64,000 bases of DNA from Pacificitalea manganoxidans (GCF_002504165.1 NZ_CP021404.1:868001-932000); one strand, 5' to 3'; shown: positions 44,485 to 53,910, numbered from the stretch's first letter. The notes: generated by a model not told the origin, from the letters alone. Made by a program: numbers and translations.

Positions 44485-45792
44485 TCAATAAGCGAGTGAA
44501 GGCAGCCAGAGCGTCAGGATCGGGAAGGCGATCAGGATCAGCAGGGTCAGCATGTCCATCGCAAGGAACCATGTGATGCCGCGGAAGATCTCGGGCAGGG
44601 TCACGCGATTATTGAGCGCGCCGTTGATCATATAGACGTTTAGACCGATCGGCGGGGTGATGAGCCCGATCTCCAGCAGCTTGATGACGATGATGCCAAA
44701 CCAGACGGGGTTGATGTCGGCCTCGGCCACCAGCGGCACGAGGATCGGCAGGGTCAGCAGCAGCAGGCCAATGCTGTCGATCAGCATCCCCAGCACCAGA
44801 AAGATCACCGTGACCGCGAAGAGGATCCACCATGTTTCCGTGCTGACCGACAAGATCGCGTCGGAGAAGGCACGCGGGAAGCCCGACAGCGCAAGGAACC
44901 GGGTAAAGAACAGCGAGCCGATGAGGATGATGAAGATCGACGCGGTGGACACGACCGCCTGCGACACGGCCTCAATCATGGCGGCGCGGGTAAGCTTGCG
45001 CCGCAGGATCGCGATGACCATCGCGGCAAAGGCCCCGAGCGCCCCGGCCTCGGTCGGGGAAAAGACGCCGGTGAAGATCCCGCCCAGCACGACAAGGATC
45101 AAGGTCGGCAGCGGCCAGACATCGCGGAAGGCTTCGCGCCGTTCTTCGGGGGTGGGGTTGATTTCGACGTTGCCGGCAAGCGACGGGTTCAGCTTCACCC
45201 GGATCACGATCATCGCCATGTAGATCAGCGCCGACAGCAGGCCGGGAATGAACCCTGCCATGAAAAGCTGCCCCACGGAGACCTGCGCATAGACCCCGTA
45301 AAGGATCAGCAGAACCGAGGGCGGGATCAGCGAGCCCAGCGTGCCGGACGCGGCGATGGTGCCGGTGGCGAGGCCCCGGTCATAGCCGTTGTTGAGCATT
45401 TCGGGCACGGCCATCCGCGACATGGCGGAGGCGGTCGCGACGGACGAGCCGGACGCGGCGGCAAAGAACGCACATGCACCGACGGATGTGATGGCAAGCC
45501 CGCCGGGCAGCCGCGCAAGATACAGCCGCAGCGCCAGAAACAGCCCGCGGGTCATGTCGGTGGACGAACAGATGAACCCCATCAGCAGGAACATCGGCGC
45601 GGCGGACAATTCCCACTGGCCGACATAATCGAACGGTGTGGCCGAGATCATGCCCCATGCGACGTTCATGTTGAACATCACGCCGATGCCCACGATCGAG
45701 ACAAGGCCAAGCGCCAGCCCGATCGGCACACGGATGGCGATGAGGGCGAGCGCGGCTACGACACCCGCGATGCCGATTTCGAGGTTGCTCAT
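44485..45792 (-). CDS. dctM: TRAP transporter large permease (DctM)
   Basis: 435 residues with about 12 membrane helices. DctM family segments include PMFLLMGFICSSTDMTRGLF, AFFAAASGSSVATASAMSRMAVPEMLNNGYDRGLATGTIAASGTLGSLIPPSVLLILYGV, FSPTEAGALGAF and ITPPIGLNVYMINGA. It is the main channel of a Na+-driven secondary importer working with DctP and DctQ. The start MSNLEIGIAGVV was chosen because it begins the first helix. Confidence 0.95.
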   Translation of the reverse strand: MSNLEIGIAGVVAALALIAIRVPIGLALGLVSIVGIGVMFNMNVAWGMISATPFDYVGQWELSAAPMFLLMGFICSSTDMTRGLFLALRLYLARLPGGLAITSVGACAFFAAASGSSVATASAMSRMAVPEMLNNGYDRGLATGTIAASGTLGSLIPPSVLLILYGVYAQVSVGQLFMAGFIPGLLSALIYMAMIVIRVKLNPSLAGNVEINPTPEERREAFRDVWPLPTLILVVLGGIFTGVFSPTEAGALGAFAAMVIAILRRKLTRAAMIEAVSQAVVSTASIFIILIGSLFFTRFLALSGFPRAFSDAILSVSTETWWILFAVTVIFLVLGMLIDSIGLLLLTLPILVPLVAEADINPVWFGIIVIKLLEIGLITPPIGLNVYMINGALNNRVTLPEIFRGITWFLAMDMLTLLILIAFPILTLWLPSLAY

Positions 45793-45826
45793 CGTGTGGT
45801 CTCCGAGATCGCGTGGAAAAGTGCCG

Positions 45827-46321
45827 TCACAGCGGCTGCCGACGGACGATGGCGCGCAGAAGGTTGGCCAGCACGGCCAGCAGCACCCCCGCAAAGCCGA
45901 TGGGCAGCGCCCAGCGGGCGGGCCAGATGTAGAAGCGGAAGTTGCTCATCGCTTCCTCGCCGCGCCCGGTGGCGCGAATGGCGTCATGGAGCGATTGCCA
46001 GAACAGCATCCCGAAGAACACCAGCCCCAGCACGCAGGCAAAAATATAGAGGCCCAATTGCACCGATTTCGGCATCATCTGGGCGAAGAGGTCCACGCGG
46101 ATGTTTTCGTTGCGATATTCGACAAAGCCGAGCGCAAAGAACACCAGCGCCACCATGTAATAAAACGACACCCATTCCAGCGTGCCGACGATTTGTCCAT
46201 TGACGAAATAGCGCACGCCCACATCGATGGTGATATGCGCCATCATCAGCAGCATCACGACACAGGCCGCCGTGGCGGTGCCGATATTGAGCCAGCGGAT
46301 GATCCCGAGGATAAGCTGCAT
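45827..46321 (-). CDS. dctQ: TRAP transporter small permease (DctQ)
   Basis: 164 residues with four membrane helices. DctQ-type segments are VVMLLMMAHITIDVGVRYFVNG and MVALVFFALGFVEYRNENIRVDLFAQMMP. It bridges DctP and DctM, and lies between dctP and dctM in the operon. Confidence 0.92.
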   Translation of the reverse strand: MQLILGIIRWLNIGTATAACVVMLLMMAHITIDVGVRYFVNGQIVGTLEWVSFYYMVALVFFALGFVEYRNENIRVDLFAQMMPKSVQLGLYIFACVLGLVFFGMLFWQSLHDAIRATGRGEEAMSNFRFYIWPARWALPIGFAGVLLAVLANLLRAIVRRQPL

Positions 46322-46384
46322 GAGGAAACCCCGCCTTTGTAGGTCTGTGGCGCGGGCCAGCTATATCGCCGGCCCGCGCGAGTA

Positions 46385-47509
46385 TCAGTTCACGCCGTAG
46401 GTGGACGCGTCGATCTTGCTGTAGATTTCCTGCATGGCAAGCTCGGTCAGCGCGTCTTCGTCGGCGGGATCGACATCGGCGAGCAGATCGATCCATTTCT
46501 GCATCGTCGTCTCGAAATCTTCGATCAGCGCGTCGGGTTCGGCGACGCCGAAATCGGTCCCGGCCTTCTCGGCGGCGGCGGCGGAGGTGCGATCGCGGAA
46601 TTCGGCGACGTGATCGGCAAGATCCTGTTCGGGCTCATAGACGTTGCCGCCCGCTTCCTTCGACGATTCAAGCCCGGCATCGACCTTCTCGTTATAGGCG
46701 ATGACCATGCGCGCCATCGAGCGGGCGGAAGCCTCCATCAGCACTTCGCGCTGCTCGGCGGTGAGGCTGCCCCAGAACTCCGGGTTATAGCCCCATTGCG
46801 GACCGGAGTAATACATGCCGGTCGACAGCAGGGTGGTGTGCTCGGCCACTTCCAGCAGCGAACGGTCGACAAGGTCGCTTGCGGCGTTGGTCGCGCAATC
46901 GAGCGTGCCACGCTCCAGCCCGGTATACATTTCCGAGGAGGGCACGTTGACGGGGATGCCGCCAGCTTCCTCGACCCAGACCGACACGGCGGAGCCTGCG
47001 GTGCGGATGCGCTTGCCCTTCATTTCGTCAAGGTTGCGCACGGGGCTGGAGCACATCAGCACATAGGCGGGGGTCGCATAGGCGCCCAGATACACCACGC
47101 CCTTGTCCTGCCATTCCTGCAACTGCACCTCGTTGTTCATCGAGAAGTCGGTGACGGCAAAGATCGCGGCAAGCGGATCGGAATAGGCAAAGCCCAGTTC
47201 CTGCACGGCGTTGGAGACGGGCAGATCGGAGGGCGTGTAGATGGCCGCGTGATGGGCGACCTGAACCACGTTATCCTGAATGCCCTGAAGCGAGGCGCGC
47301 GGCGCCAGCAGCACGGTGCCGGTATAGACTTCGGGCTTCAGATCGCCGTCGGACAGTTCCTCGACCAGTTCGGCCCAGCGGACATAGCCTTCGCCCGACA
47401 TCGGCACGGCCCCGTCGTAGAAGCTGTTGGCGATGAAGGTGGTCTCCGCCGCGGCGGCGCCGGTCATCATCATCCCGGCCAGTGCGGTGTAGGTCAGCAG
47501 TTTTTTCAT
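46385..47509 (-). CDS. dctP: TRAP transporter solute-binding protein (DctP)
   Basis: 374 residues. The signal peptide (about 1-21, TGAAAA-ET) is followed by the DctP fold: FIANSFYDGAVPMSGEGYVRWAELVEELSDG, then the carboxylate-binding Arg in LDEMKGKRIRTAGSAVSVWVEEAGGIPVNVPSSEMYTGLERGTLD. The substrate is therefore probably a carboxylate. It starts 73 bases after the dehalogenase stop; that gap shows no gene. Confidence 0.93.
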   Translation of the reverse strand: MKKLLTYTALAGMMMTGAAAAETTFIANSFYDGAVPMSGEGYVRWAELVEELSDGDLKPEVYTGTVLLAPRASLQGIQDNVVQVAHHAAIYTPSDLPVSNAVQELGFAYSDPLAAIFAVTDFSMNNEVQLQEWQDKGVVYLGAYATPAYVLMCSSPVRNLDEMKGKRIRTAGSAVSVWVEEAGGIPVNVPSSEMYTGLERGTLDCATNAASDLVDRSLLEVAEHTTLLSTGMYYSGPQWGYNPEFWGSLTAEQREVLMEASARSMARMVIAYNEKVDAGLESSKEAGGNVYEPEQDLADHVAEFRDRTSAAAAEKAGTDFGVAEPDALIEDFETTMQKWIDLLADVDPADEDALTELAMQEIYSKIDASTYGVN

Positions 47510-47582
47510 GATTTTACCCTGTTGGTTGAAAATGCAGGACGCCTGCCCGTGTTTTTGGTTGGTGCGGCGATTGTGCAGGCGG

Positions 47583-48305
47583 TCATAGGTCGCCGCGCTC
47601 GTGTGCCTCCGCCATGTCCCGGAGCGAATTGAACCGGAATGTGGTGTCGGCCAGTTGTCCGGGGTCCATCGTGGCCCCAAACCCCTGTTTCTGATGGCGG
47701 CGATAGATCCACGCGTTGTCGAGCCCGTTGGCGCGGGCCGGAACGTGATCGTGGAACATGCTTTCGGCGGTGTGCAGCAGCGCGGACCGGGCCAGCCCCA
47801 TCCGTTCGATCCCCGCCAGCAGGTAATCGAAATTGCGCTGCGAGGGCTTATAGCTGCCGATATCCTCGGCGGTGAAGACCGCGTCCCACGCGATGCCGAG
47901 CCTGCGCGCCGATCCGGCGAAGCTGCGATTATCGACATTGGACAGCACGATCATCCGGTAATGCTGCTTCAGATAGGCCAGCGCATCGGCGCTGTCCTCG
48001 AATGTAGGCCAGTCCGGCACGCTGGCGCCGTAGCGTTCGCACGCCTCCCAATCGGCGGGCAGGCCCAGCTCCTCGGCGCAGCGGCGATAGACGGTCGCGA
48101 GCAGCGCGCTGTAATTCCGCGCCGGGGTCTGCGCCTGCGCTGCGCTTTCGTGACGGGCGTGCATTTCCAGCACCGCATCGTCGGAGATCTCGCGGTCGAG
48201 CTGGTCGGTCAGGGGGCGCAGCCCGGTGACCATACCGCTTTCCCAGTCGATCAGCGTGCCATAGACATCGAAGCTGAGCGCAGCGTAGGAGGCAAGCGCA
48301 GCCAT
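47583..48305 (-). CDS. Haloacid dehalogenase type II / HAD hydrolase
   Basis: 240 residues. HAD motif I is LSFDVYGTLIDWESG (nucleophile Asp in DVYGT). Motif II is VLSNVDNRSF. Motif III Lys is in YKPSQRNFDYLL. Motif IV is LLHTAESMFHDHVPARANGLDNAWIYRR. The Asp-Val-Tyr-Gly-Thr-Leu form and the HDH-P-A-x-x-x-G-L segment fit type II 2-haloacid dehalogenases, but many such proteins are phosphatases. The ATG overlaps the amidohydrolase stop, so it belongs to the same pathway operon. Confidence 0.87.
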   Translation of the reverse strand: MAALASYAALSFDVYGTLIDWESGMVTGLRPLTDQLDREISDDAVLEMHARHESAAQAQTPARNYSALLATVYRRCAEELGLPADWEACERYGASVPDWPTFEDSADALAYLKQHYRMIVLSNVDNRSFAGSARRLGIAWDAVFTAEDIGSYKPSQRNFDYLLAGIERMGLARSALLHTAESMFHDHVPARANGLDNAWIYRRHQKQGFGATMDPGQLADTTFRFNSLRDMAEAHERGDL

Positions 48306-49540
48306 CAGAGCGTCGCGGCCTTCTTCACCGCGTTTCCACCCTTCATGATGAGCGGCATATGCGCGCCTTGCTCGGTCAGCAGCGACAGATCGTCGAGCGG
48401 GTTGCCCTCCACGGCGATGATGTCGGCATGGGCGCCCGGTGCGATGGTGCCGATCTGGCCTTCCATGCGCAGCACCTTGGCCGCGTCTACGGTGGCGGAG
48501 CGGATGACGGCATCGGCGGGGATATACCGCCCGCGCAGGGTGAATTCGCCCGATTGTTCCGGCTGCATCCCGCCCAGCAAGTCCGAGCCGTAGCCCATGA
48601 GAACCCCGGCGGCGTGCATCTTTTCCAGCCGCTCCAGCCCGGCTTCGCGGACGTCGGAAATCTTGGCCACCGATTCCGCCGGCAGGCCGAACTCCGCGCC
48701 CGAGCGGGCAAGGATGTCATAGGTGATGTTAGTGGGCACCACGGGGATGCCCTCCTTGGCCACCCGCGCGATTGTCTTGTCGGAGATCAGGTTGCCGTGC
48801 TCGATGCATTCAAAGCCGCAATCCAGCGCCCGCACGATGGCTTCGTCGGTGTAGAGATGCCCGGTCGCATAGGTGCCAAACCCCTTGGCGATTTCGACCA
48901 GCGCCTTCAGTTCCTCGACCGAATAGACGAGGTAGCCGATGGGATCGGAGGGCGAGGACACGCCGCCATCGGCCATCACCTTGATGAACTGGGCGCCGTT
49001 TTTGATTTCCTCCCGCGCGGCGCGCTGCACATCGGGCACGCCGTCGCACAGGCGTCCCATCGCGCCGAGGCTGTCGGCATACCATTCGGCGCCGCGATTG
49101 TCGTAGGGGCCGCGATAATCGGTATGGCCGCCGGTCTGCGACAGGGCCTTGCCACAGATCACCAGCCGGGGCCCGACGAACGCGCCCTCATCCACCGCCA
49201 TCTGCAAACCGCGATCCGCGCCGCCCAGATCCCGCACGGTGGTAAAGCCGCGCATGATCATGTTGCGCATCAGCAGGCTGCTGCGCGCGGCCACCAGCGA
49301 CGAGGGCAGCGCGGCGTTGCGGCCCAGATCGGCGGTGGTGGCGATCACATGCACATGGCAATCGATCAAGCCCGGCATCACGGTCAGTCCGGCGAGATCC
49401 AGCACCTCATCGGTGGACGCGGTGGCGTCGGCGCCAACCTCGCGGATCTTGCCGTTCTCGATCACGATATTGACGGGCGCGGCAGGCTCCGGCGCGGTGC
49501 CGTCCACAATCCGGGCGTTCTTGAGCAGTTTCAGGGTCAT
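48305..49540 (-). CDS. Metal-dependent amidohydrolase
   Basis: 411 residues of the amidohydrolase superfamily, imidazolonepropionase/prolidase-like branch. Metal ligands are visible in LIDCHVHVIAT (HxH), the Lys in EEIKNGAQFIKVMADGG, His in GHLYTDEAI, His in ECIEHGNLI and Asp in MGYGSDLLGGM. It hydrolyses a cyclic or linear amide bond. The gene lies between an isochorismatase-type hydrolase and a HAD hydrolase, ahead of a TRAP system, so the substrate is probably imported by that system. Confidence 0.9.
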   Translation of the reverse strand: MTLKLLKNARIVDGTAPEPAAPVNIVIENGKIREVGADATASTDEVLDLAGLTVMPGLIDCHVHVIATTADLGRNAALPSSLVAARSSLLMRNMIMRGFTTVRDLGGADRGLQMAVDEGAFVGPRLVICGKALSQTGGHTDYRGPYDNRGAEWYADSLGAMGRLCDGVPDVQRAAREEIKNGAQFIKVMADGGVSSPSDPIGYLVYSVEELKALVEIAKGFGTYATGHLYTDEAIVRALDCGFECIEHGNLISDKTIARVAKEGIPVVPTNITYDILARSGAEFGLPAESVAKISDVREAGLERLEKMHAAGVLMGYGSDLLGGMQPEQSGEFTLRGRYIPADAVIRSATVDAAKVLRMEGQIGTIAPGAHADIIAVEGNPLDDLSLLTEQGAHMPLIMKGGNAVKKAATL

Positions 49541-49625
49541 GTCGTCTCGCTTCGCTCGTCTCGCGGCAGCGCAATGCTGCCTTGTGTTTCATCGTGACGG
49601 CGCCCGCAGCCGCCGGTTGGCGGGC

Positions 49626-50288
49626 TCAGGCGGGGACCGGGGCGTCGGCCCCGGTTTCGCGGCGGTGCCACGCCCGCACGAATTCCAGCGCGTAGTCCAG
49701 ATCGACCACATCCACATAGCGCCGTCCCAGATCGCGCAGGTTGTCGCGGTGGGGCTGTTCTTCGATATCGCCCACGCAATCTTCGGGCACCAAGGTGCGG
49801 TAACGGTGGCTGAACGAATCGATGGAACTGGCGCGGATGCAGCCGGAGGTGTTGCAGCCGGTGACGATCACGGTATCGACCCGCTCCTTGGCAAAGAATG
49901 CCGGAACATCGGTGCCAAAGAAGATCGACGGGCCTTTTTTGCACACCGTCAGGTCGTAGTCGGGATCGTAGATGCGGGGGTCGATTTCGACGCTGGGATG
50001 ATCGTGGCGGAAGGTCTCGCGCACGGCAGTGATCTTCCAGTAGGGCATTTCGCGTTCGTTCATGTAGGCGGTGTTGCAATTGGCCACCGGCACCCCGCAG
50101 TCGCGCGCGACCTTCAGCAATTTTGCGGTGTTTTCCATCGCCCGCATCACCAGCGGCGCGCCACCCAGCGGGTATTGCGCATCGGTAAAGCCCAGCTGAA
50201 AGTCCACGACCACGATGCCCGGCTTGGCCCCGGTCCCAACCGGAATTTCGCCGTAGCTGCGACGCCCGTAATCATCCTGTGCCGACAT
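49626..50288 (-). CDS. Isochorismatase family cysteine hydrolase
   Basis: 220 residues. The catalytic triad of N-carbamoylsarcosine amidase-like enzymes is visible: Asp29 (GIVVVDFQLGF), Lys117 (TVCKKGPSIFFGTD) and Cys150 (VTGCNTSGCIRAS). Such enzymes release ammonia from amides or carbamoyl compounds (carbamoylsarcosine, maleamate and others). It is the first gene of the operon with amidohydrolase, dehalogenase-like and TRAP genes. A 25-bp palindrome lies 42 bases upstream of its ATG. Confidence 0.9.
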   Translation of the reverse strand: MSAQDDYGRRSYGEIPVGTGAKPGIVVVDFQLGFTDAQYPLGGAPLVMRAMENTAKLLKVARDCGVPVANCNTAYMNEREMPYWKITAVRETFRHDHPSVEIDPRIYDPDYDLTVCKKGPSIFFGTDVPAFFAKERVDTVIVTGCNTSGCIRASSIDSFSHRYRTLVPEDCVGDIEEQPHRDNLRDLGRRYVDVVDLDYALEFVRAWHRRETGADAPVPA

Positions 50289-50329
50289 GCGTGGTCTCCT
50301 CTTTCGGTTGGCGCAGCGTTGCGTGCTAT

Positions 50330-50354
50330 AAAAAATCAGTCAAGACTGTTTTTT
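50330..50354. promoter_or_regulatory. Palindromic operator candidate before the TRAP/hydrolase operon
   Basis: The core is CAGTC-AA-GACTG (50337-50348), flanked by A6-T on one side and T6 on the other. This gives a 25-base near-perfect dyad in an AT-rich island of otherwise GC-rich DNA. It is upstream of the isochorismatase gene, where a TetR dimer could act. On the minus strand TTGACT within it could also be a -35 element, but no good -10 is seen at the right distance. Confidence 0.5.
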
Positions 50355-50501
50355 AATTTGCGCGACGAGGGACGCAGGTTTCCCGTCACCGACCCCCTGC
50401 CGGGCCCCGACCGGTCAACTGGCGGGCAGGCGTGCCTGAATTTCAGACGGTGGGCGAATTCCTGATCGCGCAGCGCCGTCGCGGGGCAGGGGGGCGCGCA
50501 C

Positions 50502-50535
50502 AAAAAAGCGGGGCGGAACTGTCGTTCCGCCCCGC
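50502..50535 (-). terminator. Intrinsic terminator of the second pirin gene
   Basis: On the minus strand a perfect 12-bp stem (arms 50508-50519 and 50524-50535; GCGGGGCGGAAC with its inverse) with a 4-base loop is followed by six T. It starts 51 bases after the pirin stop. The rest of 50289-50586 shows no gene. Confidence 0.9.
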
Positions 50536-50586
50536 CTTGGGTGTCGTGGCGCCTGACCCGCGCGCGGTGGATCAGGCAAGGTCAGA

Positions 50587-51498
50587 TCAGTGGGCCGGGC
50601 GGATGAAGGTGCCGTTGCGCAACTCCGCCATCGCGGTCATCAGCTCCGCGCGGGTGTTCATGACGATCGGCCCATGCCACGCCACCGGCTCTTCGATCGG
50701 GGCGCCGGAAATCAGCAGAAAACGGATGCCGTCTTCGCCCGCCTGCACCGTCACCTCGTCGCCGGTGCCAAAACGCACCAGCGTGCGGTCGCCCGACATA
50801 TCGCGGATATTGACCTCCTCGCCCATTACCTCCTTCTCCAGCAGGACGCCGCCCGGCGCGCTGGCATCGGCAAAGGCGCCGGAGCCTTCGAAGATATAGG
50901 CGAAGGCCCGGCGATAGGTGTCGACCGGGAAGGTCTTGCGCACGCCCGGCGGCACATAGATGTCGAGGTATTGCGGATCGGCAGCGATGCCGTCGACCGG
51001 CCCCGTCTGCCCCCAGAAGGAGCCGACGATGACCTTCACCCGCGTGCCGTCATCCTCCCAGATTTCGGGGATCTCCTTGCCCTGCACGTCCTGATAGCGC
51101 GGCGCGGTCATCTTCAGGCTGCCGGGCAGGTTGGCCCATAGCTGAAACCCGTGCATCTGGCCCTGTGCGTTGCCCTTGGGCATTTCCTGATGGAGAATGC
51201 CGGAGCCTGCGGTCATCCATTGCACATCGCCCGCGCCCAGCGTCCCGGTATTGCCGAGGCTGTCGCCGTGATCGACGGTGCCGTTGAGCACATAGGTGAT
51301 GGTCTCGATCCCGCGATGCGGATGCCACGGGAAACCGGCGGCGAAATCTTGCGGATGCTCATTGCGGAAATCATCGAAAAGCAGGAACGGATCGCTCAGT
51401 TCCGGCTCGCCGAAGCCAAAAGCACGGTGCAGTTTGACGCCCGCCCCCTCCATCGTGGGGGTGGCGCGGCGCAGATCGGTGACAGGTCTGAGAGACAT
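50587..51498 (-). CDS. Pirin family protein (second)
   Basis: 303-residue bicupin. The N-terminal cupin metal site is PWHPHRGIETITYVLNGTVDHGDSLGNTGTLGAGDVQWMTAGSGILHQEMP, with three His and one Glu as expected. The C-terminal cupin covers about 175-285. It may be an iron-dependent quercetinase or redox-linked protein. It is only distantly similar to the pirin gene near 8 kb. It is monocistronic, with its own terminator. Confidence 0.92.
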   Translation of the reverse strand: MSLRPVTDLRRATPTMEGAGVKLHRAFGFGEPELSDPFLLFDDFRNEHPQDFAAGFPWHPHRGIETITYVLNGTVDHGDSLGNTGTLGAGDVQWMTAGSGILHQEMPKGNAQGQMHGFQLWANLPGSLKMTAPRYQDVQGKEIPEIWEDDGTRVKVIVGSFWGQTGPVDGIAADPQYLDIYVPPGVRKTFPVDTYRRAFAYIFEGSGAFADASAPGGVLLEKEVMGEEVNIRDMSGDRTLVRFGTGDEVTVQAGEDGIRFLLISGAPIEEPVAWHGPIVMNTRAELMTAMAELRNGTFIRPAH

Positions 51499-51704
51499 GG
51501 GCGTTCTCCTTTCACCCGGTCATTTAGGCACAGGCCGGTCGCCGCACAATCTGCACAAGCGGTGGGGGCCTGTGCACAAATGCAGAGCCCGACGGCACGG
51601 CGCCCGGCGCGGATCGGCGGGCCGGGCTTGTCGATGGCGCGCGGCGCGCGAAGCGGCTATGCAGCAGGAAACGCGGCAGCCGCGCCCCGGCGAAAGGACA
51701 GTCT

Positions 51705-52247
51705 ATGACCCCCGACGATATTCCGCAGAGCGGTCTTGGCACTGGTCCCGTAACCAGGCCGGTTCTGGCCGAAGCGCGCGCCAGCGGGCCGCGACGCGGG
51801 CTTGCTCTGGCGGTGCTGGTGGCGCTGGGCGCGATGCTGCTGTGGCTGGGCCTGACCCTGCCCGAGGGCGGCGCGGTGGCGCGGCTTGGGCTGATGCTTG
51901 GCGGGGGCGTTGCGCTGACCGGGGCGGAGGCGATGCGCCGCGCCACGCGATACGCGCTGATCCTGACCGACAGGGCCCTGTTGGAGGTCGACGCCGACGG
52001 GCAGCCGGGCCGGGTTCTGGCGACCCTCGACGGGATCGCGGCGGTGGAGCGGGGCACATTCGCGATGAAGCCGTCGAACGGGTTTCTGCTGCGGCTAGAG
52101 CAGCCCGCGGGCCGGGTTTGGGCGCCGGGCCTGTGGTGGCGCATGGGGCGGCGGATCGGGGTTGGCGGTGTGCTATCGGCGCCGCAGACCAAGGCGATGG
52201 CGCAGATCATCGAGTTCCGTCTGGCGGGCGGCGATCCGCGCGATTGA
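51705..52247 (+). CDS. Small membrane protein with possible PH-like domain
   Basis: 180 residues; no specific family recognised. A polar N-terminus (about 1-30) precedes two membrane helices (about 33-52 and 60-75). The soluble C-terminal part (YALILTDRALLEVDADGQPGRVLATLDGIAAVERGTF..., GFLLRLEQPAGRVWAPGLW) has an alternating beta pattern like bacterial PH domains. GAAAGGA is upstream of the ATG. It is in the same direction as glutamate dehydrogenase, 128 bases downstream, but a link is not evident. Confidence 0.7.
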   Translation: MTPDDIPQSGLGTGPVTRPVLAEARASGPRRGLALAVLVALGAMLLWLGLTLPEGGAVARLGLMLGGGVALTGAEAMRRATRYALILTDRALLEVDADGQPGRVLATLDGIAAVERGTFAMKPSNGFLLRLEQPAGRVWAPGLWWRMGRRIGVGGVLSAPQTKAMAQIIEFRLAGGDPRD

Positions 52248-52375
52248 GCGGCGTCTGCGCCGGGGGGCGCAAGCCTGCTTCGGGGCCTCCGCTACGGAAA
52301 CACATGTGTCCGTGCGGGAAATTCAGCCTACACTCCGACAGGCAGCGCCCCAATGCTGCGTGACAGGAGGACCCG

Positions 52376-53818
52376 ATGGCAGCCGTCAAACCCATTTCCA
52401 ATGAGCCGAGCTTCCGCAAATCCGTCGATCTGATGTTCGACCGGGCCGTGGGCCTGATGGATCTGCCGCCCGGCTTGAAGGAAAAGATCCGCGTCTGTAA
52501 CGCCACCTATACGGTGCGGTTCGGGGTGCGGTTGCGGGGCGAGATCCGCACGTTCACCGGCTACCGCTCGGTCCATTCGGAACATATGGAGCCGGTCAAG
52601 GGCGGTATCCGCTATTCGATGGCCGTCAATCAGGACGAGGTCGAGGCGCTCGCCGCGCTGATGACCTACAAATGCGCGCTGGTGGAGGCGCCCTTTGGCG
52701 GCTCCAAGGGCGGGCTGTGCATCGATCCGCGCGAATGGGACGAGCACGAGATGGAGCGCATCACCCGCCGCTTCGCCTATGAGCTGATCAAGCGCGACAT
52801 GATCAACCCCGCACAAAACGTGCCCGCCCCCGACATGGGCACGGGCGAACGGGAAATGGCGTGGATCGCGGACCAATACGCGCGGATGAACACCACCGAC
52901 ATCAACGCGCGCGCCTGCGTGACCGGCAAGCCGCTGCATGCGGGCGGCATCGCAGGCCGGGTGGAGGCGACGGGACGCGGGGTGCAATATGCCTTGCGCG
53001 AATTCTTCCGCCATCCCGAAGATGCCAAAGCTGCCGGGCTGTCCCCCACGCTTGAGGGCAAACGGGTCATTGTGCAGGGGCTCGGTAATGTGGGCTATCA
53101 CGCCGCACGGTTTTTGAGCGAAGAGGATGGCGCGAAGATCACTGCGGTGATCGAGCATGACGGCGGGCTGGTCGATCCCGACGGGCTTGACCCCGAAGAC
53201 ATTCGCCAGTGGATCGCCGTGCATGGCGGGGTGACCGGCTATCCCGGCGCGCAATATGTCGAGCGCGGCGAAGTGCTGCTGGAGGCGGAATGCGACATCC
53301 TGATCCCGGCGGCGCTGGAAGGCGTGATCAACCTGTCGAATGCCCGCCGCATCCGGGCGCCGCTGATTATCGAGGCGGCGAACGGGCCGATCACCTCTGG
53401 CGCGGACGAAATCCTGCGCGAGGCGGGCACCGTGATCGTACCCGACATGTATGCCAACGCAGGCGGCGTCACGGTGTCCTATTTCGAATGGGTCAAGAAC
53501 CTCAGCCATATCCGCTTTGGCCGGATGCAGCGCCGACAGGAGGAATCGCGGCACCAGTTGATCGTTGACGAGTTGGAACGCTTGTCGGCGGATCAGGGCA
53601 CCGGCTGGAAGCTGAGCCCCGGCTTCAAGGAGAAATACCTGCGCGGCGCGGGGGAATTGGAACTGGTCCGCTCGGGTCTCGATGACACGATGCGCGAGGC
53701 CTACCAATCCATGCGCGAGGTCTGGCACGGGCGCGAAGACGTCAGCGACCTGCGCGTGGCCGCCTATCTGGTCGCCATCGAACGCGTGGCGCAGAGTTAC
53801 AAGGCGAAGGGATTGTAG
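52376..53818 (+). CDS. gdhA: Glutamate dehydrogenase (Glu/Leu/Phe/Val family)
   Basis: 480 residues. It converts glutamate to 2-oxoglutarate reversibly. The substrate-binding segment VKGGIRYSMAVNQDEVEALAALMTYKCALVEAPFGGSKGGL contains the conserved Lys residues. NVPAPDMGTGEREMAWIADQYA follows. The Rossmann domain has VIVQGLGNVGYHAARFL. The C-terminal YANAGGVTVSYFEWVKNLSH segment is typical of NAD-linked forms. GGAGGA precedes the ATG. A repeat copy lies after the stop. Confidence 0.94.
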   Translation: MAAVKPISNEPSFRKSVDLMFDRAVGLMDLPPGLKEKIRVCNATYTVRFGVRLRGEIRTFTGYRSVHSEHMEPVKGGIRYSMAVNQDEVEALAALMTYKCALVEAPFGGSKGGLCIDPREWDEHEMERITRRFAYELIKRDMINPAQNVPAPDMGTGEREMAWIADQYARMNTTDINARACVTGKPLHAGGIAGRVEATGRGVQYALREFFRHPEDAKAAGLSPTLEGKRVIVQGLGNVGYHAARFLSEEDGAKITAVIEHDGGLVDPDGLDPEDIRQWIAVHGGVTGYPGAQYVERGEVLLEAECDILIPAALEGVINLSNARRIRAPLIIEAANGPITSGADEILREAGTVIVPDMYANAGGVTVSYFEWVKNLSHIRFGRMQRRQEESRHQLIVDELERLSADQGTGWKLSPGFKEKYLRGAGELELVRSGLDDTMREAYQSMREVWHGREDVSDLRVAAYLVAIERVAQSYKAKGL

Positions 53819-53910
53819 GGGGGTGTCGGTCGGGTTTTGGGGTTCGCGGCGGACACGCACGCATCGCTTCACGATCGCGGCGATTTCGAAAACCTCCGAA
53901 CTCCGCTCAC

